A stretch of DNA of 64,000 bases from Bin103 sp002238925 (GTDB lineage Bacteria; Spirochaetota; Spirochaetia; SZUA-6; Bin103): positions 1,984,001-2,048,000 of the forward strand of contig OZ242313.1 in the NCBI GenBank assembly GCA_965208065.1, given 5' to 3'. Made by a program: the position numbers and the translations under genes. Under the pieces are notes generated by a model. That model made no database searches. It was not told the DNA's origin and saw only the letters and a program-made list of their open reading frames with translations. Below are positions 25,505 to 34,160 of this stretch, one piece after another. Numbering within the stretch: position 1 is the first letter of the stretch; each line of letters begins with the position of its first letter.

Positions 25505-25561
25505 AGGCACCCGGCGCGAGCCGGGAGGGCGTCAACCGAGGCGGGAGGCGGAGGAGGCGGA

Positions 25562-26569
25562 GTGAGCAACCTGGAGATCTGCATGCCCGCGCCGAACCGC
25601 GTGGAGTTGCGTCCGTACGAGGATGCGCCGCTCGGCAGCGGCGAAGTGCGCGGGCGGACCCTGGCCTCAATCGACAGCCCCGGCTCGATTCTCGCGATAC
25701 TCGGCGGTGCGATGCCGGAGTCGCTGCCCGCTCGCCCCGGGCACGCGGCGGTGTTCGAGGTAGGCGAGGCGGGCGGCGAGGTGACCGGGGTGGCGCCCGG
25801 CGACCGCCTGCTCTGCCAGGGCTCCAACCGCTCCACGCAGCAGTTCGTTTCCCACCTCACGGCGCCGGTTCCCGCCGGCCTGGACCCGGAGACGGCGGTG
25901 CTCGCGCGCCTGATGGGCGTCTCCATGACCACCCTGATGACCACCTCCGCCCGCCCGGGAGACCTGGTCGCCGTCACCGGGCTCGGTCCGGTCGGCTACC
26001 TGGCGGCGCACCTGTTCCGGCTCGCCAATTACGAGGTGATCGCCGCCGATCCCGATGCCCGCCGCCGCCGGCTGGCCGCCGACTCCGGGATCGCCCGCGT
26101 GTACGCGCGGTTGCCGGCCGATGACGCCGCGGTCGCCGGCCAAGTGGACCTGGTGGTGGAGTGCTCCGGCAACGAGGCGGCCGTGGCGAACGCCTGCGAG
26201 GTGGCGGCAACCGGCGCTGAGGTGGTGCTGGTGGGAACGCCGTGGCTGCGCAACACCGAGGTGTACGCACAGGAGATTCTCAAGGCGGTGTTCTACCGGC
26301 TGCTGACTCTGCGCAGCGGCTGGGAATACGAGATTCCGCTGCGCCGCATGCCGTTCTCCCATGGCGGCCACAACCGCGACTACAGCAACGCCCGCCACAC
26401 CGTGTTCTCCGGCTACGAGAAAGCACTCGCCTGGCTCGCCGCCGGCCGCATCCCGCTGGCCGGGACGGTCCGGACTGTCTCGCCGCGCGACGCGGCCGCC
26501 GTCTACCGCAGCCTGCAGCGCCGCGAGTACGAAGAGCTGTTCCTGATCTGGGACTGGACCGCGCTGTAG
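25562..26569 (+). CDS. Zinc-type alcohol dehydrogenase-like (MDR) protein
   Basis: A 335-residue medium-chain dehydrogenase/reductase. A GroES-like N-terminal half (with GHAAVFEVGEAGGEVTGVAP) precedes a Rossmann fold with VAVTGLGPVGYLAAHLFRLA (GxGxxG-like, about residues 137-156) and the next strand EVIAADPD. The Cys ligands of the structural zinc lobe are absent and the usual catalytic Cys-His pair is not evident, so it may be a non-zinc member. The GTG at 25562 follows a GGAGG-rich leader. It lies 57 nt after the desaturase and may be co-transcribed. Substrate unknown. Confidence 0.78.
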   Translation: MSNLEICMPAPNRVELRPYEDAPLGSGEVRGRTLASIDSPGSILAILGGAMPESLPARPGHAAVFEVGEAGGEVTGVAPGDRLLCQGSNRSTQQFVSHLTAPVPAGLDPETAVLARLMGVSMTTLMTTSARPGDLVAVTGLGPVGYLAAHLFRLANYEVIAADPDARRRRLAADSGIARVYARLPADDAAVAGQVDLVVECSGNEAAVANACEVAATGAEVVLVGTPWLRNTEVYAQEILKAVFYRLLTLRSGWEYEIPLRRMPFSHGGHNRDYSNARHTVFSGYEKALAWLAAGRIPLAGTVRTVSPRDAAAVYRSLQRREYEELFLIWDWTAL

Positions 26570-26587
26570 CTCCGGTCGCCGAACCGA

Positions 26588-27811
26588 TCACTTCTGCTTG
26601 ACATCGTCGAGGAGGAAGTCGCCGAGGTTCTGCCATCGAATGCCGTCCCGGTTGGCCGGCTGGACGGTATCGAGCGACAGGACCAGCTTGGGATGGTTAT
26701 CGGGCAGCCGCCTGAGCGACCGATACTCCCGGTCGACCGTTTTCTCGTCCGACAGCGAGTAGCATACCTGGACGTAGAGCCGCTCGGTCTGCCTTTCGGC
26801 GACAAAGTCGATCTCGTAGTCGCGGAACTTGCCGACGCTGACCGTGTACCCACGGGCGAGCAGTTCCAGGTAGACGACGTTCTCGAGCAGTCCTGCTATG
26901 TCATTGTCCCGGTATCCTACCAGGCCGTGACGGATGCCGATGTCGGTCATGTAGAACTTGTCGTACAGTTCCAGGTGGCGCATGCCCTTCAGGTCGTACC
27001 GCCGGCAGCGGAATACCAGGAACGCCTCCTCCAGGTAGGAGAGGTAGTTCTGCACGCGCGACAGAGAAACGCTCAGTCCCTGCGCCTTCATGTAGTCCGC
27101 CATGCGCTTGGCCGTGGTGATGTTGCCGCAGTTGTCGAACAGAAAGCGCGTGATGCCGTCGAGCTGGGCCGGCTCTCTGACTTCGTGCCGATTGACCACG
27201 TCCTTCAGCACGATCGAATGGTAGAGCGAGTTGAGGTAGGCGAATACCGGCTCATCTTCCAGACTCAAGTAGTGGATGCCCGGGAACCCGCCGTAGCGCA
27301 GGAAGCTGGTCCAGGCCCCGTGAACATCGGGTGAGCCCGGTTCCACTCCCTGGAATCGGATGAACTCCGAGAACAGCAACGGATACACCGGAATCTCGAC
27401 GTACCGCCCCGTGAGCCTGGTGGCGAGATCCGACGACAGCAGCCGCGCGTTCGAGCCACTGATCGTGACGTCCGCCAACCCGTCCGCAAGGATCGACGCG
27501 ATCGCCCGCTCCCACTCGGCGACGTTCTGTACCTCGTCCACGAACAGGTACGACTTCGTGGTGCCCGGCAGGTGGCGGCGGACATGGTCGTAGAGCTTCC
27601 GGTAGTCGCCGAGCGCTTCAAACTCCAGCGATTCCATATTGATGTTGAGAATATTTCCGGCGGGGACGCCGCCCGCGGTGAGGTGGTCGATCAGAAGCTG
27701 AATGAGCGCGCTCTTGCCGGCTCGCCTGACCCCGGTGATGACCTTGATGAGCGGCTTGTTCATGAACGGGAGGATGCGCTCCGTGTACAGGGGGCGCGGG
27801 ACCAGACCCAA
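26588..27811 (-). CDS. AAA-type ATPase of the DUF4143 family (1)
   Basis: A 407-residue protein: an N-terminal AAA_14 ATPase with Walker A GVRRAGKSA (about residues 27-35), Walker B YLFVDEVQN and sensor TISGSNARLLS, then a C-terminal DUF4143 half with a PD-(D/E)XK-like pattern (DYEIDFVAERQTERLYVQV). The start is taken as TTG 27811, because AGGAG lies 8 nt upstream and the family's usual leader (RPLYTERILPF) would be lost with the ATG at 27763. These ATPases are widespread, often sporadic and without a settled function. Two more occur at 48311 and 49948. Confidence 0.85.
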   Translation of the reverse strand: MGLVPRPLYTERILPFMNKPLIKVITGVRRAGKSALIQLLIDHLTAGGVPAGNILNINMESLEFEALGDYRKLYDHVRRHLPGTTKSYLFVDEVQNVAEWERAIASILADGLADVTISGSNARLLSSDLATRLTGRYVEIPVYPLLFSEFIRFQGVEPGSPDVHGAWTSFLRYGGFPGIHYLSLEDEPVFAYLNSLYHSIVLKDVVNRHEVREPAQLDGITRFLFDNCGNITTAKRMADYMKAQGLSVSLSRVQNYLSYLEEAFLVFRCRRYDLKGMRHLELYDKFYMTDIGIRHGLVGYRDNDIAGLLENVVYLELLARGYTVSVGKFRDYEIDFVAERQTERLYVQVCYSLSDEKTVDREYRSLRRLPDNHPKLVLSLDTVQPANRDGIRWQNLGDFLLDDVKQK

Positions 27812-27885
27812 GGGAAGTTCTCCTATACGGTAATCTTGTTCAATGTGACATAAAAGATATTGGTATGCAAGAGACTTTCCCAGTA

Positions 27886-28797
27886 TCAGCCGAAGCGTCC
27901 GGCGCCGCCGCGCAGGCGGGGGTCGAGCAGGTCGCGCAGGGCGTCGCCGAAGATGTTGATGGCGAACACGACAACCGCCAGGCACAGGCCGGGCCACAGC
28001 GCCAGCGCCGGCGCTATCTCCATGTACTTGCGGCCCTCCGCGCTGAGCATGCCGCCCCAGGTCGGCTGCGGCGGCGGAATCCCGAACCCCAGGAAGCTCA
28101 CCGTTGCCTCGCCGATGATCGCCGAGCCAAGCGTGATGGTGAACAGGATGATGTTGGGGGCGATGGTCTGCGGCAGCACGTGCTGAGCCAGGATGCGCAG
28201 CGGCCGGGCGCCGGTGGCGCGCGCCGCCTCCACGTACGCGTGTTCCCGGACGCTCAGCACTACGCTGCGGATGGTGCGCACGTTGGCGATGCCCCACGGC
28301 ACCCCGATCACCACCGCGATCGACATGATGCTCGGGCCCAGCAGCAGCATGGCGGTCAGCACCAGGAACAGCCACGGGAAACTCATCACCGCGTCGACGA
28401 AGCGCTGCAGCACCAGGTCGAACGTGCCGCCCCAGTAGCCGGAGACCACCCCGAGCAGAGTGGCGGTGAGGACCGTAAACGCGCTCGCCAGCAGGCCGAC
28501 CACCATCGAGATGCGGGCGCCGTGGATGATGCGGCTCAGCGAGTCGCGCCCGAACTGGTCGGTGCCGAGCCAGAACTCCGCGGACGGTCCCTCCAGGCGC
28601 CGCGGCACGTCCTGGTCGGCGTAGTCGTGCGGGGCCAACTGGTCGGCGAACACCCCGATCAGGAAGAACAGCAACACCACGATCATGCCGGCGGCGCCGT
28701 GCGGCTTCTCCTTGAACAACCTCCTGAACAGGACGGCGATTCCGCGCCGCGCCGCGGCCGCCGCGACGGCTTGCTCGGGTTCGTACGTTGACGCCAC
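27886..28797 (-). CDS. Dipeptide/oligopeptide ABC permease, DppC-like (cluster 1)
   Basis: A 303-residue inner-membrane permease. LGTDQFGRDSLSRIIHGAR near residue 80 is the DppC/OppC N-terminal signature, the EAA loop is AARATGARPLRILAQHVLP, and the C-terminus ends DLLDPRLRGGAGRFG, as in the paralogues at 51755 and 56048. The start is a GTG at 28797 sharing one base with the DppB stop (TAGTG). It forms the channel with DppB. No ATPase genes are adjacent, so ATPases must be shared from elsewhere. Confidence 0.9.
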   Translation of the reverse strand: MASTYEPEQAVAAAAARRGIAVLFRRLFKEKPHGAAGMIVVLLFFLIGVFADQLAPHDYADQDVPRRLEGPSAEFWLGTDQFGRDSLSRIIHGARISMVVGLLASAFTVLTATLLGVVSGYWGGTFDLVLQRFVDAVMSFPWLFLVLTAMLLLGPSIMSIAVVIGVPWGIANVRTIRSVVLSVREHAYVEAARATGARPLRILAQHVLPQTIAPNIILFTITLGSAIIGEATVSFLGFGIPPPQPTWGGMLSAEGRKYMEIAPALALWPGLCLAVVVFAINIFGDALRDLLDPRLRGGAGRFG

Positions 28798-29753
28798 TAC
28801 CGGTACCGGATACGCGGGTCGAGCCACGCGTAGCTGATGTCGATGACGAGGTTCACAAACAGAATGAAGGTGGCCGCGATCAGGTTGAGGCCCGACACGA
28901 TCGCGTAATCGCGCTTCTCCATTGCCTGCACCATGATGCCGCCGACGCCGGGCAGGTTGAAAATCGACTCCACCACCACCGCGCCGCCCACCAGCACCGG
29001 AAGCTGCAGGCCGACCATGGTGAGTACCGGAATGAGCGCGTTCTTCAGCGCGTGGCGCACGATCACCAGCCGCTCCCGCAGCCCCTTCGCCCAAGCGGTC
29101 CTGATGTAGTCCTGGCGCAGCACCTCCAGCATCATGTTGCGGGTCAGGCGCATGGTGATTCCGGACAGCCACATGCCGAGGATGAACGCCGGGATCACCA
29201 CCATGATGGTGTGCGCCACCGGATTGGCCGCGAACGGAATCCACGACAGGCGCGGCGCCCATCCCCACCAGATCGGCGGATAGATCAGCACCATCGTGCC
29301 GATCCAGAAACTCGGTACGCAGATGAACGCTATGGCGACGGCGCGCAGCACGTGGTCGGTGACGCTGTCCGGGCGGATGCCGGAGTAGATCGCCACCGGC
29401 ATCGCGATCAGCAGCGAGAACACCAGCGCCAGCGAGCCCACCTCCAGGGAGACCGGCAGCCCGATCACGATCTGCTGCGTCACCGGCAGCTTGGACCAGA
29501 ACGACGTGCCCAGGTCGCCGCGCACCACGCCGCCCATCCAGCGCCCGTACTGGACGTGGATCGGCAGATCCAGCCCCAACTCGCGGCGCAGCACGATGCG
29601 CGGATCCTCGTCGCCGCTTTTGTACGGCGTCAACGTGACCATGATGTCTACCGCGTCGCCGGGAACGAAGCGCAACCCGGCGAACACGATCACCGTGATG
29701 ATCAGCAGGGTAGGGATGATCAGGAGCAGCCGCCGCAAGAGGTACGCGTGCAT
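28797..29753 (-). CDS. Dipeptide/oligopeptide ABC permease, DppB-like (cluster 1)
   Basis: A 318-residue permease opening with MHAYLLRRLLLIIPTLLIIT and GLRFVPGDAV, the DppB/OppB signature. The EAA region is TAWAKGLRERLVIVRHALKN. It ends AWLDPRIRYR, as DppB proteins commonly do. The ATG at 29753 has GGGGAG in front and is preferred to an upstream in-frame codon. It lies downstream of a terminator-like hairpin that follows the binding-protein gene. Confidence 0.9.
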   Translation of the reverse strand: MHAYLLRRLLLIIPTLLIITVIVFAGLRFVPGDAVDIMVTLTPYKSGDEDPRIVLRRELGLDLPIHVQYGRWMGGVVRGDLGTSFWSKLPVTQQIVIGLPVSLEVGSLALVFSLLIAMPVAIYSGIRPDSVTDHVLRAVAIAFICVPSFWIGTMVLIYPPIWWGWAPRLSWIPFAANPVAHTIMVVIPAFILGMWLSGITMRLTRNMMLEVLRQDYIRTAWAKGLRERLVIVRHALKNALIPVLTMVGLQLPVLVGGAVVVESIFNLPGVGGIMVQAMEKRDYAIVSGLNLIAATFILFVNLVIDISYAWLDPRIRYR

Positions 29754-29769
29754 CAGCTCCCCGCTTACC

Positions 29770-29807
29770 AAAAAACAGGAGGCCGCGCCTTGCGGCTCAG
29801 CCTCCTG
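29770..29807 (-). terminator. Intrinsic terminator/attenuator between binding protein and permeases
   Basis: On the minus strand CAGGAG pairs with CTCCTG, with an inner GCCGC/GCGGC stem and a small bulge, followed at once by six T residues. It lies 29 nt after the binding-protein stop and about 17 nt before the DppB start. Partial readthrough would give more binding protein than permease. Confidence 0.78.
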
Positions 29808-29835
29808 CCAAGGTGACTCAACGGTTGCAGCTCAG

Positions 29836-31662
29836 TTAATCTTCGCAGACGCGTCCGCTGCTCGACCGCTTCGCGTTGCAGTCGACCCACCACCACTTGC
29901 TGAGGTTGGTCTGCGAGATCAGGTCGCCGACCGCGCCGCCGAAGCCCTTCACCCACGGCTGCCAGTAGATATGCTGCTCCACCGTGACGCCCGCGATGTG
30001 CCACGCTTCCTCCAGGGTGTGCAGGTACAGCTCGGTCCACAATTCGCGGTAGGTCTCGGGGTCGGCCGCTACCTTGGCGGCGTCGATCAGCTCCATCTGC
30101 CGCTCCGCCGCCGCTCGGTTCTCCGGGGTGACGTTGTCACCGAGCGGGTTGCCGTACCACACCAGCGACGCGCGCGGATCGTGGTGGAAGTTCATCGTGC
30201 CCATCAGGCCGATCTGCGGCGCTCCGGCGTCGATGAAGGTGAGCCCGGTGAAGCGCGGGTCGGGGTCCGGGCCGAGCGAGGCAGAGTAGTAGGCCGCCGA
30301 TTCCATCAGGTCCAATTCCGCGTTGATGCCGACTTCGCGCAGGTAGCCGGCGAACAACTCGACATCCTCCGACACCGAGTGCATCGCCAGGATGGTGGTG
30401 TCGAACCCGTCCGGGTAGCCGGCCTCCGCCAGCAGTGCGCGCGCCTTGTCCGGATGGTACTCGTACAACTCCGCCAGGTCGTCGCGCCCCATCGCCTTCA
30501 AGTCGCCGGGGCCGATGTAGTTGTCGCCGTGCAGCGACTGCGCGGGGTAACCGCCCGGGTAGGCGAGTCCGTAGTAGAACGAGTCCACCATTTCCTGGTG
30601 GTTGACCGCCAGCATCGCCGCGTAGCGCACGCGCTTGTCGGCCCATGGGGTATCGGCAATATTCAGGTTCACGTTGAAGCCGCGCAGCAGCGCTCCCTGC
30701 GGGACGTGTCCCAGTTCGGGGTTGGTGCGTTCCAGCGACGAAACGTCCTCCGGCTGCAGGCCGTGAAACCCGAACACGTCGAGCTGGCCGCTGCGTAGCG
30801 CCGCAATGGTGATCGCCGGGTCGTCAGCGGTAGGTGTCATCGTCTTGGTGTCCAGGTACGGAACCTTGTTTTCCGGAATGAACGGGTCGACATCCCAGTA
30901 AGTGGGGTTTTTCTTCAGCTTGGTAGTCACGCCGGGCACGTGATCGGTCGGGATCCACGGACCGGTGCCGAGCGCATCTTGCCAGTCGCTGGGATTGACG
31001 CCCTCGGTGTTGTGCATCGCGGGGTGCGACCAGCTTATGCGGGTCAGGGTAACGACGAACCAACTGGTGGCGTCCGGCGCCGGGAACTTGACGTCAATGA
31101 CCCAGGGATCGTCCGCGCGCACGCTCCACTGCCAATCCCGGTCGGCAGCGGCGGCGCCTTCGACCGCCGCGTCAGCGTTCCAGCGGTCCACCAGATCCTG
31201 AGCGGTCAGCTCCGTGCCGTAGTGGTCGGCCAGCGCCGGGTTGGGACGTGCCACGTCCTCGGCCCGCCACCAGTGCACGCCTTCGCGGACGCGAAACACG
31301 GCGCTCTCTATGTCCGGAAACTCCCACGATACGAGCAACTGCGGCATCTGCTTCTTGATGTCGATGAACCAGAAGTTCGGATACGCTTCCTCGCCGGTGC
31401 CGCGCGGTCCCTTCAGATAATCGACCACGTAGGCGAGGTCGTAGAACGCGCCGAATGCCACGCTGTCGCGGTTGCCGTCGATCGGGTCGAGCGGCGAGGC
31501 CCCCTGGCGTTGCGCCATGTTCAGGTTGCCGCCGTACACCGGTACGGTGTCGATGTCGGCTGCGGAAGCGCCCTCCGCTTCGCCGGTTGCCCACAACGCA
31601 ACCGTTGCAAACGAAATGACGAGCAGCGCAAGCAGCGCAACTCTTACCGAGAAGTGACTCAT
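29836..31662 (-). CDS. Peptide/solute-binding protein family 5 (cluster 1)
   Basis: A 608-residue extracytoplasmic binding protein of the DppA/OppA (SBP_bac_5) family. The signal peptide (MSHFSVRVALLALLVISFAT) is cleaved probably after LWA, giving a mature start TGEAEG. The typical family core is visible around LGTGPWIPTDHVPGVTTKLK and KNPTYWDVDPFI. There is no lipobox Cys. The ATG at 31662 is 8 nt after an AGGAGG; an earlier in-frame GTG is too close to it. It delivers ligand to the permeases at 27886-29753. The ligand may be a peptide, sugar or other solute; the family is broad. The protein ends with an odd VCED. Confidence 0.9.
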   Translation of the reverse strand: MSHFSVRVALLALLVISFATVALWATGEAEGASAADIDTVPVYGGNLNMAQRQGASPLDPIDGNRDSVAFGAFYDLAYVVDYLKGPRGTGEEAYPNFWFIDIKKQMPQLLVSWEFPDIESAVFRVREGVHWWRAEDVARPNPALADHYGTELTAQDLVDRWNADAAVEGAAAADRDWQWSVRADDPWVIDVKFPAPDATSWFVVTLTRISWSHPAMHNTEGVNPSDWQDALGTGPWIPTDHVPGVTTKLKKNPTYWDVDPFIPENKVPYLDTKTMTPTADDPAITIAALRSGQLDVFGFHGLQPEDVSSLERTNPELGHVPQGALLRGFNVNLNIADTPWADKRVRYAAMLAVNHQEMVDSFYYGLAYPGGYPAQSLHGDNYIGPGDLKAMGRDDLAELYEYHPDKARALLAEAGYPDGFDTTILAMHSVSEDVELFAGYLREVGINAELDLMESAAYYSASLGPDPDPRFTGLTFIDAGAPQIGLMGTMNFHHDPRASLVWYGNPLGDNVTPENRAAAERQMELIDAAKVAADPETYRELWTELYLHTLEEAWHIAGVTVEQHIYWQPWVKGFGGAVGDLISQTNLSKWWWVDCNAKRSSSGRVCED

Positions 31663-31722
31663 GTTCACTCCCTCCTTCGGTCGATGAATGGATCGCGCGA
31701 AAACTCGCGTCGTAAAGGGCCA

Positions 31723-31750
31723 ATCTTACCACGCGGGCGCCGCCCGTCAA
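31723..31750 (-). promoter_or_regulatory. Promoter of the cluster 1 transporter operon
   Basis: On the minus strand TTGACG (31745-31750) and TAAGAT (31723-31728) are 16 bp apart, and the start codon follows after a leader of about 55 nt. The spacer contains CGGGCGCCGCCCG (31734-31746), a 13-bp palindrome that could be an operator or a GC-rich coincidence. The leader has a small hairpin (CGCGA/TCGCG). From here to 31888 I see nothing else of note. Confidence 0.55.
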
Positions 31751-31887
31751 TGCGACGAACGGTGCCTGTGTTGCCTCTTCAGAATCTTCAGAACTGCCTA
31801 CTTGTGACCTGCACGCGCGCGGCGGATAATCGTCGTTGCCGCCGAGGTCGCGGCGCCTTATCGGGGACCCGCGGGCGGGGCGACCGG

Positions 31888-32817
31888 TCAGCCGGATGCC
31901 TTGTGCTCGGCGACCAGGTTCCTGATCCGCTTCAGGCTGCGGGCGTCGTCGGTGAGCTGGTCGCCGGCGACCATGCCCTCCACCCCGAAGCAGCCGTCGT
32001 AGCCGGCTTCGAGCATGGCGGCCACCGCGAACCGGTAGTTTATCTCGCCGTCGGGAATAGGGCGGCGCAGGTAGAAGGCGCGCTGCATTCCGGGCAGCGG
32101 CACGCGCACCAGGTTCTTCATGTGCCAGTAGTTGGCATGCGGGGCCAGGGCCAGGATCGCGGCCTCGCAGCTCTCCTCCGCGGTCTCGTAGGTCCAGTAC
32201 ACGTTGCCGAGGTCGGGGTTGGCGCCGACGTTGGGCCGGTCGATCAGTTCCAGCAGGTGGATCATCGACCAACTGTTGTCGCACAGGGTGTTCTGGTGCA
32301 GCTCGATGCTGATCGCCACGCCCTGGCCGGCGGCCCGGTCCGCGGCCGCGGCGATCCCCTCCGCGTTGATCCGGTAGTCCGACTCAGTCGCGTCGCGGCT
32401 GGAATTCTGTGACACCATCTCGCCGATTCCGCTGCCCACACCAGGCAGTTCCGGCCGCGTCGGTGCGTTGATCAGCGTGTTGAGGACCCCGGCGCCGATG
32501 CGCGCCGCCACCTCGACGCCGCGCGCCAACCGGGCGCGGTTGTGCCCGCCGACCCGCGGGTTGTGCAAGCCGCCGCCGCCCCGGATGCCCAGGCAGGGCA
32601 GGCCGGCATCGCGCAGCTCCTTGCCCAGGTCGTCCACCTCGGCGTCGCTCCGGTCGGCCAGGTCTTCGAGGCCGACCTCCAGCCCCTCGAAGCCGATCTC
32701 CCGCACCTTGCGCAGCCACGCTGCCCGTACTTCCGGCGGCGGCAGGTGGACGGGAAACGCCGTCTGTTGATGGAACGGATAGAATGTGCGCCCGCGAAAC
32801 GCATAGATCAGCTTCAT
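31888..32817 (-). CDS. Sugar phosphate isomerase/epimerase family protein
   Basis: A 309-residue TIM-barrel protein of the xylose-isomerase-like group. Motifs are GFEGLEVGLEDL near residue 45, AISIELHQNTLCDN near 170 (Glu and His of the metal site), NVGANPDLGNVYW near 200 and YDGCFGVEGM near 275. The ATG at 32817 begins MKLIYAFRGRTFYPF, which looks like a native N-terminus; an alternative ATG at 32835 immediately follows the upstream stop codon. It is coupled to the Gfo/Idh/MocA gene upstream, repeating the isomerase/oxidoreductase pairing seen at 5916-7840 in the reverse order. Confidence 0.82.
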   Translation of the reverse strand: MKLIYAFRGRTFYPFHQQTAFPVHLPPPEVRAAWLRKVREIGFEGLEVGLEDLADRSDAEVDDLGKELRDAGLPCLGIRGGGGLHNPRVGGHNRARLARGVEVAARIGAGVLNTLINAPTRPELPGVGSGIGEMVSQNSSRDATESDYRINAEGIAAAADRAAGQGVAISIELHQNTLCDNSWSMIHLLELIDRPNVGANPDLGNVYWTYETAEESCEAAILALAPHANYWHMKNLVRVPLPGMQRAFYLRRPIPDGEINYRFAVAAMLEAGYDGCFGVEGMVAGDQLTDDARSLKRIRNLVAEHKASG

Positions 32818-32835
32818 GGCCGCATCATGACACAT

Positions 32836-33999
32836 CTACCGCCAGGTTTCGAACGGGTTGCCGGGCTCGGTCACCGGGAACGCAACGCGCGCGCCGCGGA
32901 TGTGCGCCATCCGGGCGGCGATCGCCATCTCTACGGGGACACGCACCGCCTTGCCCATGCACAACTCGTACTCGGGCGGCCTGCCGTCGAGCAGGTCGAG
33001 CAGCGAGTGCGCCATGCGGTGGTGGGCGTTCACCCACTTCCGGCGCGGGTCGACCTGCTCGTGAGCGAGCACCTGCCACTCGGGGGCGCCGCGGAGCGCG
33101 GGGTGGGGGTTGCCCCAGGTCGGTCCGCGAGAGTGCGTGAAGGGGTGCAGGTACAGGTCCGGCCCCTCGATGGTCGGGCCGGGCAGGCACAGCGTACCGG
33201 CGGTGCCGTGTACCTCGGCCCCGTAGGGCAGGGACTCGCCGTGCTGCCACCCCGTCCCGCTCGCCCAGTAGGACACGAACTCCACGGTGCAGTTTTCGAA
33301 CTGAAACTGCGCCGCGATGCCGTTGCCGGCGGTGGGTCCCATCCCGAACGGCCCCTCCACCAGGTCGGACGGCGTCGCCGGCCGCCCGTCGGTGGTAATC
33401 AGCGACTGGCACCACAGCGGCGCCCCAAACACCTGGCAGGCGAAGTCGAACAGGTGCGGATACAGGTCGATCATCCAGGCGTCGCCGCTGAACACCCCGT
33501 AGTTTGAGGTGGGCAGGCCGGCGGGATGGCCGTACAGCCGCACCCAGCGCGGCTCGCCGATCCGGCCGCCGCGAATCATCGGAATCGCGTGCTGCTGTAC
33601 CTGCGGGCGCCCGCGCCACGGATGCGCCATCACCAGCAGCACCCCGGCCCGGTCGCAGGCGTCCAGCATGCGGTCCACCTCGCCGAGCGTGGTGGCGAGC
33701 GGCTTCTCGACGTACACGTGGGCGCCGGCCGCGGCGGCGGCGAGCACCATGTCGAGGTGGCCGCTCATCTCGTGGGTGGCAATCACGGCAATGTCCGGCT
33801 GCTCGGCGGCCAGCATCTCGCGGTAGTCGGCGTAGGCGGCGCGCGCACCGGTCGACTCGGCGTATTGGCGCCGGCCCTCCGCGTCGGGGTCCGCCAGGGC
33901 GGCGATTTCGGCCCCCTCCACGCCCACGAATGCCTGGTCGAGGCCATGCCCGTAGTCTCCATTGCCGGTATGGCCGATAATCGCAACACGCTTGCCCAT
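32836..33999 (-). CDS. Gfo/Idh/MocA family oxidoreductase (2)
   Basis: A 387-residue NAD(P)-dependent oxidoreductase. The Rossmann fold is VAIIGHTGNGDYGHGLDQAF, with an unusual extra-long glycine loop, followed by AALADPD; the family motif is HVYVEKPLATT at about residues 98-108. The C-domain carries the conserved region SGDAWMIDLYPHLFDF with the catalytic-type Asp and His. ATG 33999 or the GTG directly before it could start translation. The stop abuts the isomerase gene, so the two are translated together. Confidence 0.87.
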   Translation of the reverse strand: MGKRVAIIGHTGNGDYGHGLDQAFVGVEGAEIAALADPDAEGRRQYAESTGARAAYADYREMLAAEQPDIAVIATHEMSGHLDMVLAAAAAGAHVYVEKPLATTLGEVDRMLDACDRAGVLLVMAHPWRGRPQVQQHAIPMIRGGRIGEPRWVRLYGHPAGLPTSNYGVFSGDAWMIDLYPHLFDFACQVFGAPLWCQSLITTDGRPATPSDLVEGPFGMGPTAGNGIAAQFQFENCTVEFVSYWASGTGWQHGESLPYGAEVHGTAGTLCLPGPTIEGPDLYLHPFTHSRGPTWGNPHPALRGAPEWQVLAHEQVDPRRKWVNAHHRMAHSLLDLLDGRPPEYELCMGKAVRVPVEMAIAARMAHIRGARVAFPVTEPGNPFETWR

Positions 34000-34160
34000 C
34001 ACGGCGCATTAAAGCACGGCGGCCGCGCCGGCGTCACACCTCGTCACACCTGCACCTTGCCAAGTTACCCGGTTTCGGACCACGATGCGCACATCTCCAG
34101 GCCCACTCGAATGAATCCACAGATTGTCAGGGAACAGCACGTCGCGTGGCGGGGTACGCG

